From: Candidatus Poribacteria bacterium
GTDB taxonomy: Bacteria > Poribacteria > WGA-4E > WGA-3G
NCBI GenBank assembly: GCA_022827885.1
Contig: JAJEIP010000039.1
Coordinates: 1 to 32,936 of the forward strand
Reading direction: 5' to 3'
Length of the DNA stretch: 32,936 nucleotides
Part shown: piece by piece, positions 15,663-23,694 of the stretch
Layout of the letters: each line of letters begins with the position of its first letter
How positions within the stretch are numbered: the first letter of the stretch is position 1
Made by a program: the position numbers and the translations under genes
The notes under the pieces: generated by a model
The model's input: the letters and a program-made list of their open reading frames with translations, nothing else
The model's database searches: none
Told to the model about the DNA's origin: nothing

Positions 15663-15691
15663 TGCAACCTTTGGATATCCGAGTTACGTCA
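15663..15691 (+). promoter_or_regulatory. ECF-type promoter motif, distal copy upstream of sigma A
   Basis: TGCAACC (15663-15669) is separated by 17 bp from CGTCA (15687-15691). An AT-rich AAAATAA run precedes it and CCTCAATCAATGA follows. An AAC-containing -35 and a CGTC-type -10 are the standard ECF sigma pattern. It is about 147 bp before the sigma start, the outer of two tandem copies. Confidence 0.75.
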
Positions 15692-15766
15692 CCTCAATCA
15701 ATGAGGGCTGTCAAAAATCTGTTTGGTGAATCTTTTTGTCGAACATTTACCTTTTTGAAAAAATAA

Positions 15767-15795
15767 TGCAACCTTTCGGCACGCATGTTACGTCA
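15767..15795 (+). promoter_or_regulatory. ECF-type promoter motif, proximal copy upstream of sigma A
   Basis: TGCAACC (15767-15773), 17 bp, CGTCA (15791-15795). It is preceded by GAAAAAATAA and followed by CTTCAATCAACAGAT. The conserved downstream AATCAA-GA matches the copies at 23635 and 28389. It is 42 bp from the ATG, a normal leader length with a GGAGG ribosome binding site. Confidence 0.8.
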
Positions 15796-15837
15796 CTTCA
15801 ATCAACAGATACCACACGATTCCGGAGGTAGTTTGTA

Positions 15838-16494
15838 ATGGAACAGAAAGATGCTCAGCTCATCCAGAGGGTCCTCCAAGGTGACCAGGAGTCATTCAGT
15901 CCCTTGGTGAGAAAATATCAGAAGGGGGTTCATGCGCTGGTATGGCGGAAGATAGGGGACTTCCATATTGCGCAAGAGATCACGCAGGACGCGTTTCTCA
16001 CTGCGTATAAAAAACTCAGAACCTTGAAAAACCATAACCAGTTTGCGGGTTGGCTCTACGTTATCGCGGCAAACCTGAGTCGCGACTATCTCCGAAGGAA
16101 GCGTTTGCCGATGGAATCCTTAGACGCTGACAATACCAATGAGGTGGACAAAGGGTCATATTCTCAATATGTAGCAGACAAGCAGAAAACCGATGCGGAT
16201 GAAACACGGCGTGAAATCGTCAAGGAACTGCTCAAAAAATTGCCGGAAAGCGAACGAACGGTGATGACGCTCCACTATCTCGGCGAGATGACGATCCAAG
16301 CGATTTCCGAGTTTCTCGGTGTCTCTCCGAATACCGTCAAAAGCAGGCTCAGCCGCGCCCGCAACCGTCTACGGAAAGAGGAAGACGTGATTCAGCAGAA
16401 TCTCGGGAGCTTCCAACTTCCCGATACTTTCGCGGATAACATTATGCAGGAAGTTTCACGTATCTCTCCCGTTTTCAGAGACCTTACAATTTAG
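15838..16494 (+). CDS. ECF sigma factor A, separated from its sensor by a frameshifting deletion
   Basis: This 218-aa sigma-70 family protein of the ECF class recruits RNA polymerase to specific promoters. Region 2 is at about 20-85 (FSPLVRKYQKGVHALVWRKI, DAFLTAYKKL, FAGWLYVIAANLSRDYLRR). Region 4 is at about 130-185 (LPESERTVMTLHYLGEMTIQ, then SEFLGVSPNTVKSRLSRARNRLR). Start: GGAGG before the ATG. Paralogues B and C continue in frame through a membrane helix into a beta-propeller. Here the frame changes at 16468-16473 and ends with FRDLTI and TAG. The sigma domains are complete, so a soluble, untethered sigma factor could be made. Two tandem ECF-type promoter motifs lie upstream, suggesting autoregulation. 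Confidence 0.9.
   Translation: MEQKDAQLIQRVLQGDQESFSPLVRKYQKGVHALVWRKIGDFHIAQEITQDAFLTAYKKLRTLKNHNQFAGWLYVIAANLSRDYLRRKRLPMESLDADNTNEVDKGSYSQYVADKQKTDADETRREIVKELLKKLPESERTVMTLHYLGEMTIQAISEFLGVSPNTVKSRLSRARNRLRKEEDVIQQNLGSFQLPDTFADNIMQEVSRISPVFRDLTI
16468..16494 (+). pseudogene. Deletion junction that splits sigma-sensor gene A
   Basis: Aligned by eye with copy B, sequence before 16468 matches B up to CCTGTT (24328-24333), and sequence after it matches B from CCCGTT (24431 on). About 103 bp encoding the linker and the start and core of the membrane helix is missing. Copy A has CCCGTT at the join, consistent with recombination between short repeats. Because 103 is not a multiple of 3, the downstream part continues in another frame (RFQRPYNLDATSEPTVEIID...) from about 16471 into the propeller. 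Seen together, 15838-18785 is a broken gene. Confidence 0.85.
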
Positions 16495-16724
16495 ATGCGA
16501 CATCGGAACCCACGGTTGAGATTATTGACGCAGTTTTCGTTTACGATTCCCCTGCGAAACCCGCAGTTCGGAGTCAGGCAGGAAGTTCGGCACTCCCCGG
16601 TAAAAGTCCCGGCGCGGGTCAGAAACCCGACGACTCTCTTGTTGCTACGCTACCCGTCGATACGATAGACGTCTCAACGCCGAAACCGCAATGGCGCCAA
16701 ACTCGGGGACCTGAAGGTGGTAGC

Positions 16725-18785
16725 GTGCAGAACCTATCTATCACATCTAACGGGGATTCTTACGCCAGAACAGGGACCGATCTCTATAGATTGGCAGACG
16801 ATGGAAGTCGGTGGAGCATTGTCAACACCAACATGCCTGTTAGCGGATCCTGGCAGATGACAGAACATGATAAGACCCTCTATGTTGTCTCTGATACGGA
16901 AGTCCTCACTTCAATAGATAGAGGCGAGACATGGCATGCCCTCGGTGCGCGTCCCGAAGGACAGCTGGTTGATCTCGTCATAACAGATGGGTTTCCTGGG
17001 ACGCACACTGATATTGTCATGTACTTGGGACTCACTAATGGCGTATTCAGCTCTGTGAACGCCGGAAAATCGTGGACGCCTGCCAGCGATCCGTTGATGG
17101 ACAAAGAAATTCACGTAATTACTGCTATTGAAGATGTCGTGTTCGTTGGAACGGATTCTGGACTTTACCGCCTCAATTCTGCAGGTTGGATGTTATTACC
17201 GGTAGATGAAGACCATGAGACCCGCAATGTCCGCGCGCTGGCAAATGCCGGGCATCGACTCTATGTTGCCGTGGGTGACAAAGTGGTGAACAAAGATTTT
17301 GGGATCATGGTGCCATCGCAAATGGTATGGGAGACATCTCTGTCCCTGTATCGTTCAACAGATTTGGGAGATACGTGGCAGACATTAGACTATGGAAAAG
17401 TAGAAACAGAGCCTTCCACCCCAGTTAGCATGACGATTCGGGTTGGCGCTGGAGATCCGAACTCCGACCCAAATGGGAAGGAGCCTCCTAAGAACGCAGA
17501 AACGAAACCGACTTTAATCTTTAAAATGATAGCAGTGGAAGATAACCTTTTGATATTAGACGACAGAAACAGTTATTACTCAAGTGACGCGGGGGACACT
17601 TGGGTTCTTTTGAATTCAAGCATACCGAATATAGCAGATGTTTCGACGCTTGTGTCTTCGGATGCGAATACCTTCTATCGGAACGGAGAGTCCGGGATTT
17701 ATCGCACAACCGATGCCGGCAAAACGTGGCATCCGTTTAACCCTGGATTGGTAAAGACAGCTGTGATGCATTTAGTTTCTGTGCAGAACGTGCTCTATGC
17801 GAACGTGGGAGGCACCCTTCTCACCTCATCCGATGCGGGTGAGTCGTGGACCCCTGTCCCAAGCAGCCTCGGAAACATCATAAATCTGGTAAGATTCAAC
17901 GATCTGCTCTACGCCAGAGGTGTAGACGAAACGACACCGCACCCCCGCCTCTTTCACTTATCTACTGAGGATAATCGGTTAACACCTGTTCCGGGTATGC
18001 CATTTTTAGTCGGGAGAAACTATACCAAACTGCTGGAAGAACGTTTCATGGAAATTTTTCCAGGAACAGACGAGACGGAGGGAGAAAAAAATACTCTTGA
18101 AGATTTAGATGCAGAGGCATTTGTTGAAGACTATAGTCCGGTTTTAGAGGAACTCGTTGTTGAGATTTTGACCTCGCTTGTCGGGAATTTCGCTGTCGGT
18201 GGTGACGCTTACTATATGGAGTTTGAACAAAGACTTTTCAGATGGAAGCCCGGCACAACTGAATGGGTGGATACCGGACTCATCAATAAACTTCCTGCCG
18301 ATATAATTGGCAATGCTGACACCGCTGATTCCCTGCCTTCTAACCTGACGGCTTCAGGGAATACCGTCTACATCGGTACATGGGACGGACGCCTCTTTCA
18401 ATCGTTTGACGAAGGAAACACGTGGAACGATGTTACGGAGAGCCTCCCATTTCCTGTTGCGGATTTCAATGCAATCACCTTTGCAGGCAGTACTCTTTAT
18501 GTCGCAACTGATAGTGGAGTCATTTATGCAAACGATGGAGCCCTCGACTGGCACACGACAACGGATACAGAAGGCACTCCCATCGTTATAGAAAGGTTTG
18601 CGGTAGACGGGACAACGCTGTATGGGACAAGTGAACGACAGGTGTATCAATTCAAAGAGGGGACTGGGGTGTGGCAACAGGTTGCCCCGGAAATCCCGAT
18701 GCCTATTACCTCGCTTGCTGTTGAGGGTAACGTGCTTTATGTGGGTACCCGTGGCAGCGGTGTGCTACGTTTTAAACTGGATTGA
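16725..18785 (+). CDS. Detached Asp-box (BNR) beta-propeller part of broken sigma-sensor A
   Basis: This 686-aa open frame has repeated Asp-box motifs typical of BNR/Vps10/Ycf48-like beta-propellers: SIDRGETWHALG, SVNAGKSWTP, STDLGDTWQTL, TTDAGKTWHPF, SSDAGESWTPV, SFDEGNTWNDV. Blocks such as VLYANVGGTLL and VLYVGTRGSGVLRFKLD lie between them. It is closely similar to the C-terminal two thirds of copy B. The listed start is a GTG without a good ribosome binding site, and the frame is open back to the deletion at about 16471. It has no signal peptide or membrane helix, so even if translated it would stay in the cytoplasm. I regard it as a pseudogene fragment that keeps an open frame, which suggests the deletion is recent. 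Confidence 0.75.
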   Translation: MQNLSITSNGDSYARTGTDLYRLADDGSRWSIVNTNMPVSGSWQMTEHDKTLYVVSDTEVLTSIDRGETWHALGARPEGQLVDLVITDGFPGTHTDIVMYLGLTNGVFSSVNAGKSWTPASDPLMDKEIHVITAIEDVVFVGTDSGLYRLNSAGWMLLPVDEDHETRNVRALANAGHRLYVAVGDKVVNKDFGIMVPSQMVWETSLSLYRSTDLGDTWQTLDYGKVETEPSTPVSMTIRVGAGDPNSDPNGKEPPKNAETKPTLIFKMIAVEDNLLILDDRNSYYSSDAGDTWVLLNSSIPNIADVSTLVSSDANTFYRNGESGIYRTTDAGKTWHPFNPGLVKTAVMHLVSVQNVLYANVGGTLLTSSDAGESWTPVPSSLGNIINLVRFNDLLYARGVDETTPHPRLFHLSTEDNRLTPVPGMPFLVGRNYTKLLEERFMEIFPGTDETEGEKNTLEDLDAEAFVEDYSPVLEELVVEILTSLVGNFAVGGDAYYMEFEQRLFRWKPGTTEWVDTGLINKLPADIIGNADTADSLPSNLTASGNTVYIGTWDGRLFQSFDEGNTWNDVTESLPFPVADFNAITFAGSTLYVATDSGVIYANDGALDWHTTTDTEGTPIVIERFAVDGTTLYGTSERQVYQFKEGTGVWQQVAPEIPMPITSLAVEGNVLYVGTRGSGVLRFKLD

Positions 18786-18811
18786 GAGTGGTTCATGATT
18801 CCGAGATATTC

Positions 18812-18866
18812 GTAGCACAAACTGTTAGTTTGTGCCCCTACGACGCAAACTAACAGTTTGCGCTAC
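18812..18866. repeat. REPIN-like pair of inverted GTAG hairpins
   Basis: GTAG plus GCACAAACT-GTT-AGTTTGTGC (18812-18835) is followed after a short linker by CGCAAACT-AAC-AGTTTGCG plus CTAC (18844-18866). Two REP units facing each other with GTAG at both outer edges is the usual REPIN layout. It sits in the 200-bp gap between the propeller fragment and the next gene. The same hairpin core is found inside the TA-flanked MITEs. Confidence 0.75.
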
Positions 18867-18986
18867 AAAAGATAGGCACGCTCTTAGATTGCTCAAAACA
18901 GAAACTCAACTATTCATCCAATAGATAAGCGTTCAGGCGACTCACAATGATTAAAAAAAAAGAAAATAAAAAAGGAGATTTTGAAA

Positions 18987-20297
18987 ATGTTAAAAATAAT
19001 TAGAAAATCCAGAACCATTGTTGCACAACCTTCTGTCTTGCGACCCGGACTACACAAATTAACGGTTTGCGCGACACTCCTGCTAACGACTCTATTCATG
19101 ACGATGGTAACCCAACTACCGCTTCAGGCAGGCACAGATCAGCTCCTTTTTGATATGGCTGCGGTTAAAGATCCGGGCAGTTTGGTTGCAAAACTCCAAG
19201 ACGCGCGCGCGCCGGTGTCCGAATTTATCGCATCGCAATTGTCGGAAGATATGCAGTGGGTGTTATTCGGATACAATGGCGCAAGCACCCCATCCCCTCG
19301 GCAGCAGGAAGTACTGCTTTCAGACCTAAATCGACTGCTTCAAGGGGATTCCCTCTACGATGCGCAACGGTTCGCCAATATTGAACTCAGTGAACACACA
19401 GAGGCACTCATCGCAGAAAACCCGCAAGGTGGAGAGGCGTTGGTACGCCTCAACCGGTGCCTCTTGGCAGATGTCTATCCTTACGAACTTGCCTCACTCT
19501 CGGAGCAACAAAGTTCTAAGGCTTCCAAAGGGATTGAGATGTGCAGAGAAAATTTGAGAAAAATAAAGCGCGCCCGTGATGACTATAGGGCTGCCAACGC
19601 CGATGTAGATCCGCAGTGGCTTTCCGAACTTTCTCCTGAGTATCTGGACGCAAAATTTCTCCTCTGCGCAGCAGATACAACAGCAGGCATCCCTGGCGTT
19701 CTCACCGAAGATGCGTCGGATCCGACCCTGCCGTGCAGTTATCTCTATGAGATCCGGCCTTCTGAGAAAGAGGCGCAACAGATGCTATGGACACAGGAAG
19801 GCGATATGACACCTATCGTTCGCTGTGAACACCATCGTCTCAATCTCAGTCTCGGTGGAAAACTCTATCGTAACGGTCCGCAAAGAGACATTTATAATAG
19901 CAACAAAATGGGATTCTCCGCGCTTGCTGACGTTGTGCGGGACTTACACAAACAACACGGAAAGGCATTTCTCAAGACACAAGCAGGCAGGCAGCAACTC
20001 AAGCAGGCAACTGAAAAACTGATAATCAAACAATTCGTGCCGAAAATGCTTGGTGCCTTGGAGAAAGAAATTGCTTCTCAGGTTGAGGCACAATTGGGAA
20101 AAGACTTTCTCAAAACACCAATGGGGAGGGATATCTTCAAACAAGCACTCCCGCAGGTGGGAAGCCAAATTAAGGAACAGCTACAGGCGCAACTCGAATC
20201 GCAACTCGGCGCGGAATTTCTGAAATCGGAAGAAGGACGGGACATCCTTGAGCAACTATCGGTATTGTTGTCCGCTGACGTGTTATCCGTTCATTGA
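18987..20297 (+). CDS. Secreted protein with pseudopilin-like segment and C-terminal FLK repeats, function unknown
   Basis: This is a 436-aa protein of unknown function. An N-terminal membrane or signal segment lies at about 27-48 (VCATLLLTTLFMTMVTQLPLQAG). The middle part (CRENLRKIKRARDDYRAANA, then SELSPEYLDAKFLLCAAD, CSYLYEI and RCEHH) resembles the C-terminal half of bacterial pseudopilin-like proteins, with four Cys that could pair. The C-terminus contains three copies of a motif of the type GKxFLKTxxGRxxxKQ, about 20 residues each, separated by coiled segments (GALEKEIASQVEAQL, IKEQLQAQLESQL). AAAGGAG lies 9 nt before the ATG at 18987; a TTG 6 nt earlier is too close to it. It lies between sigma A and the first permease. 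Confidence 0.8.
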   Translation: MLKIIRKSRTIVAQPSVLRPGLHKLTVCATLLLTTLFMTMVTQLPLQAGTDQLLFDMAAVKDPGSLVAKLQDARAPVSEFIASQLSEDMQWVLFGYNGASTPSPRQQEVLLSDLNRLLQGDSLYDAQRFANIELSEHTEALIAENPQGGEALVRLNRCLLADVYPYELASLSEQQSSKASKGIEMCRENLRKIKRARDDYRAANADVDPQWLSELSPEYLDAKFLLCAADTTAGIPGVLTEDASDPTLPCSYLYEIRPSEKEAQQMLWTQEGDMTPIVRCEHHRLNLSLGGKLYRNGPQRDIYNSNKMGFSALADVVRDLHKQHGKAFLKTQAGRQQLKQATEKLIIKQFVPKMLGALEKEIASQVEAQLGKDFLKTPMGRDIFKQALPQVGSQIKEQLQAQLESQLGAEFLKSEEGRDILEQLSVLLSADVLSVH

Positions 20298-20312
20298 CTT
20301 CACTCTATAATA

Positions 20313-20350
20313 ACGTGAGTTCGGTAAAAGAGATGCAACCGAACTCACGT
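20313..20350. promoter_or_regulatory. Perfect 13-bp inverted repeat before permease 1
   Basis: ACGTGAGTTCGGT and ACCGAACTCACGT flank a 12-nt loop. The stem is perfect and lies between the secreted-protein stop and the permease start (22 bp before the ATG). It is followed by AAAAAA, not a T run, on the plus strand. It is therefore not a standard intrinsic terminator of the upstream gene and could be an operator, an mRNA-processing hairpin or an attenuator. Confidence 0.65.
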
Positions 20351-20372
20351 AAAAAACGCAGGAGAAATTATC

Positions 20373-21809
20373 ATGTTAACGACATTGATTCAAAAAGAGA
20401 TTATGCATCACATTCTCAGCGTCCGGTTTATCGCGCTCCTGCTGATGTGTGCTTTACTCATCCCACTCACGCTTTCGATCAATTATCGTAGATATAGCCA
20501 GAACTTAACAGATTATCAAGAATCGGTAAAACGCGAACGGACAGAAGCGGAGGAAAATCCACCGAATACCCCAGACCCAAACACGGAAGTTTCTAAATTC
20601 TTCCTCAAACCCACGCCGCTAAGCGTCTTCGCGAGCGGTTTAGAGGAGGCGCTGCCGACCTATCTTGGGATGACACGGAATGGCGTGCGACAAGGGTCAG
20701 CAGGGGTTTCTCAAGCATCCGTGGCGTATGCCCTTGGGAACCTGGATTTCCTATTTATCGTCGGGATCGTTTTCAGTTTGTTGGCACTCCTGTTTACGTG
20801 TGATGCGATTGCCGGGGAGAAAGAGGCAGGTACGCTTCGGGTAAACCTGTCAAATCCGCTTCCGAGAGATGTGTTTTTGTGGAGCAAGCTGATTGGCGGA
20901 TACATTGTGTTCGTCGTTCCATTCCTGGTGTCTTTCCTCTTGGGATTACTCATACTCGTCGGGCAAGGGTTTCCACTCGGTGAGCTCAATGTTGCGCTGC
21001 CCGTGCTCGGTCTGACGCTTGTCTCGCTGCTCTATATTGCTGTGTTTTTTGCGATAGGTGTCGCCATTTCAACGTATCTGGACAATTCAAAGACTGCATT
21101 GATCATCGCTTTTACGTTTTGGGTATTTGCGGTGTTGATTGCCCCCCGAGGTGCGTTTGTCATCGCCAAACTCGTCGCACCCACCCGGACACAGCAAGCG
21201 GTTTATATGGAAAAAAGCGCACTTCACAATAACCTGACGAAGGATAAGGACGAGAAGATTTGGCAAAAAACGGCTCTGGCCTTCGATAGTGGGGGTTCTA
21301 TTGGTCTAGACCTAAGCGATCCAGAGACGCAAAAACGGTTGGATAAACTTAGAGGACCGATTGAGGAAGAGTTTCGACAGACGTTCCAGAATCGAGCGGA
21401 CAAGATTGATAGGGACTATCAACGCGAAAAGGATCGGCAAGAACAGGTTGGCGAGATGCTTTCCCGGATCGCGCCCACCGCCTCACTCACCTATTTCGCG
21501 ATGAACCTCACCCAAACCGGCAAGTTAAAAAGGGATACCTACTTTCAAACGGGGGAGCGGTACTACGATCAACTCGATGATGCGTATTTCAGCCAAATTT
21601 CAGACGACGCGTTGTCACAGATGTTACAATTGGGGAGTCGACTGAATGGTGAATCCGAAACAGAGGCACTCCCGCCACCCCCACCTCTGACAGAGCCTTC
21701 TTTATCGGATACAGTGCGTCGCTCGGCAGTGGATGTCCTCTTACTCTGTTTTTTCGCATTAGCGTTTACGGCGGTAGCGTTTCTGAAGTTCTTCCGTTCC
21801 GATATTTAA
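20373..21809 (+). CDS. ABC-2-type transporter permease 1
   Basis: This is a 478-aa membrane subunit of an ABC-2 exporter. A first helix is at about 17-37 (FIALLLMCALLIPLTLSI), followed by a hydrophilic region to about 115. A cluster of helices follows at about 120-260, containing DAIAGEKEAGTLRVNLSNPLPRDVFLWSKLIGGY, the usual ABC-2 coupling segment. A long charged, probably extracytoplasmic segment (about 275-450; DREYQREKDRQEQ-like coil) precedes a last helix near the C-terminus (VDVLLLCFFALAFTAVAFL). AGGAG lies before the ATG. The next permease starts 12 bp after the stop. No ATP-binding partner is present in the window. It is closely similar to permeases 2 and 3. Confidence 0.87.
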   Translation: MLTTLIQKEIMHHILSVRFIALLLMCALLIPLTLSINYRRYSQNLTDYQESVKRERTEAEENPPNTPDPNTEVSKFFLKPTPLSVFASGLEEALPTYLGMTRNGVRQGSAGVSQASVAYALGNLDFLFIVGIVFSLLALLFTCDAIAGEKEAGTLRVNLSNPLPRDVFLWSKLIGGYIVFVVPFLVSFLLGLLILVGQGFPLGELNVALPVLGLTLVSLLYIAVFFAIGVAISTYLDNSKTALIIAFTFWVFAVLIAPRGAFVIAKLVAPTRTQQAVYMEKSALHNNLTKDKDEKIWQKTALAFDSGGSIGLDLSDPETQKRLDKLRGPIEEEFRQTFQNRADKIDRDYQREKDRQEQVGEMLSRIAPTASLTYFAMNLTQTGKLKRDTYFQTGERYYDQLDDAYFSQISDDALSQMLQLGSRLNGESETEALPPPPPLTEPSLSDTVRRSAVDVLLLCFFALAFTAVAFLKFFRSDI

Positions 21810-21821
21810 GGAGAAATTACG

Positions 21822-23261
21822 ATGTTAATGACATTGATTCAAAAAGAGATTATGCACCACATTTTGAGTGTTCGGTTTGTGGCACTTCTGTTAATGTGTC
21901 TCTTGCTCGTTCCACTCACGCTTTCGATCAATTATCGGAGGTATAGCCAGAACTTAACAGATTATCAAGAATCCCTGAAACGCGAACGGACAGAAGCGGA
22001 GGAAAATCCACCGAATACCCCAGACCCAAATACAGAAGTTTCTAAATTCTTCCTCAAGCCCACACCGCTAAGCGTCTTCGCCAACGGTTTAGAGGAGGCA
22101 CTACCGACCTATCTTGGGATGACGCGGAATGGCGTGCGGCAAGGGTCAGCAGGGGTTTCGCAGGCATCCGTGGCGTATGTATTAGGAAATCTGGATTTCC
22201 TGTTTATCGTGGGGACGGTTTTCAGTCTGCTGGCACTTCTGTTTACATTTGATGCGGTGGCAGGAGAGCGGGAGGCGGGAACCCTTCGGATAAACCTATC
22301 GAATTCTCTGCCCCGAGATGTGTTTTTGTGGAGCAAGTTAATCGGTGGATACATTGTGTTCGTTGTTCCGTTTTTAGTGTCTTTCCTCTTGGGGTTACTC
22401 CTGCTCGTCTGGCAAGGGTTTCCGCTGGGTGAGCTGAAAGTTGCGCTGCCTGTGTTGGGTCTAACGCTTATCTCGTTACTCTATATTGCGGTATTTTTTG
22501 CGATAGGCGTGGTCATATCAACGTGTCTTGATAACGCCAAGACTGCGCTGATCGTCGCTTTTACGTTTTGGGTGTTTGCGGTGCTCATCGCGCCGCGGGG
22601 TGCGTTTGTCGTCGCCAAACTCGTCGTGCCCACCCGGACACAACAGGCGGTTTACATGGAAAAAGCGGCAGTTCACAACAACCTGAGTAAAGATAAGGAT
22701 GAAAAAATTCGGGAAAAAATGACTGAAGCTTTCGCGGCGCGCGAAGGTGTCTTTATTCGCTCAGACGACGTAGCGTTCCAAGCAAAAATGGATAAACTCA
22801 GAAAGCCGATTAACGAGCAGTTCCGGTTGGAGTTCCAGAATCACGCAGATAAAATTGACAGGGACTATCAGCGTGAGAAGGATCGGCAAGAGCAGGTTGG
22901 CGAGCTGCTCTCCCGGATCGCACCAACGTCCTCTCTGATCTATTCTGCGATAAACCTAACACAAACCGGTAAGTTAAAAAGGGACACCTACTTTCAAACG
23001 GGGAAGCGGTACTACGATCAACTCGATGACTCGTATTTCAGCGATATTTCAGACGATGCCCTGGCAGTGTTGATGCAGTTAGCGGCTCGGATGAATGATT
23101 CTGAATCCGAAACAGAGGAAATACCACCGCCACCAACGTTGACAGAACCTTCTTTATCGGACACATTGCGTCGATCTACAGTGGATGTGTTCTTACTCGG
23201 TTTTTTCGCATTAGCGTTTACGGCGGTAGCGTTCTTAAAGTTCTTCCGTTCCGATATTTGA
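21822..23261 (+). CDS. ABC-2-type transporter permease 2
   Basis: This 479-aa paralogue of permease 1 has the same topology: one N-terminal helix, a central helix cluster with GEREAGTLRINLSNSLPRDVF, a long charged loop and a C-terminal helix. The first ~130 codons are almost identical at DNA level to permease 1, whereas the charged loop after TRTQQAVYMEK (about 285-325) differs. This points to recent duplication or gene conversion with local divergence. AAGGAG overlaps the permease 1 stop region and lies 8 nt before the ATG, so the pair is one transcription unit. The ATPase must be encoded elsewhere if this is a functional exporter. Confidence 0.87.
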   Translation: MLMTLIQKEIMHHILSVRFVALLLMCLLLVPLTLSINYRRYSQNLTDYQESLKRERTEAEENPPNTPDPNTEVSKFFLKPTPLSVFANGLEEALPTYLGMTRNGVRQGSAGVSQASVAYVLGNLDFLFIVGTVFSLLALLFTFDAVAGEREAGTLRINLSNSLPRDVFLWSKLIGGYIVFVVPFLVSFLLGLLLLVWQGFPLGELKVALPVLGLTLISLLYIAVFFAIGVVISTCLDNAKTALIVAFTFWVFAVLIAPRGAFVVAKLVVPTRTQQAVYMEKAAVHNNLSKDKDEKIREKMTEAFAAREGVFIRSDDVAFQAKMDKLRKPINEQFRLEFQNHADKIDRDYQREKDRQEQVGELLSRIAPTSSLIYSAINLTQTGKLKRDTYFQTGKRYYDQLDDSYFSDISDDALAVLMQLAARMNDSESETEEIPPPPTLTEPSLSDTLRRSTVDVFLLGFFALAFTAVAFLKFFRSDI

Positions 23262-23273
23262 GGCGAGGGATGT

Positions 23274-23313
23274 CTCACCACCATTGGCGGGGTTCCCACC
23301 CCGCCTACTCGCA
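23274..23313. repeat. REP-like hairpin after permease 2
   Basis: GGCGGGG-TTC-CCACCCCGCC is followed by CTAC: a hairpin with CTAC on its right side, as in the other REP-like units here. An equivalent copy follows permease 3 at 28155-28185, because the whole intergenic block is duplicated. Confidence 0.65.
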
Positions 23314-23411
23314 CTGCCAAATTAATTATAAAACGTCAATCTCCATAATTTTTCTCACTATACGCCCATTCTTTCTCCAATCGTTTTTTTTTACAACCCG
23401 CTGCTGAAATA

Positions 23412-23531
23412 TAGTAGATTCCGTAATTACTTAGACACTCGTATCGTTGGATGAACTGTGAATTCCAGGCTACGCTCGGCACAGGCTAACAGCCTATGCT
23501 ACAAGTGTAAACTTATTTTTAGCATCTACTA
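23412..23531. mobile_element. TA-flanked 120-bp MITE with a preserved empty site
   Basis: The ends are TAGTAGATTCC and GCATCTACTA, flanked by TA at 23410-23411 and 23532-23533. The duplicated intergenic block upstream of sigma C (28281-28290) has the same flanks with a single TA and no insert, which defines both element ends and the 2-bp target duplication. The inner hairpin is CACAGGCT-AAC-AGCCTATG plus CTAC. It belongs to the same family as 14390-14509. Confidence 0.92.
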
Positions 23532-23575
23532 TATTTACATACTTACTTTTGGATAGATCTGTGCTATTATTAACA

Positions 23576-23617
23576 AATCCAAGTTGCCCCTATTTATAGA
23601 CATAGCACTCCGCTGAG
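23576..23617. repeat. Truncated left end of the hairpin MITE, upstream of sigma B
   Basis: AATCCAAGTTGCCCCTATTT, then ATAGACATAGCACTCCGCTGAG: the left terminal repeat and half of the first hairpin of the element type seen at 32783-32936. It then stops. Its end lies 18 bp before the ECF -35 motif. Confidence 0.75.
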
Positions 23618-23634
23618 AACCCTTTGAAAAATAA

Positions 23635-23663
23635 TGCAACCTTTTGAGGTCTAAATTACGTCA
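23635..23663 (+). promoter_or_regulatory. ECF-type promoter motif upstream of sigma B
   Basis: TGCAACC (23635-23641), 17 bp, CGTCA (23659-23663), preceded by GAAAAATAA and followed by CCTAAATCAATAGATG. It is 31 bp before the GTG start. The spacing and both boxes are identical to those of the other three copies. Confidence 0.82.
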
Positions 23664-23694
23664 CCTAAATCAATAGATGTAGGGGAGGCTTGCT

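Noticed and set aside
20326-20350. Fifth ECF promoter copy (TGCAACC at 20334)
   Set aside because: TGCAACC is part of the inverted repeat, and no CGTCA follows at 17 bp.
20313-20356. Intrinsic terminator after the secreted-protein gene
   Set aside because: The stem is perfect, but it is followed by A residues and not T on the transcribed strand.
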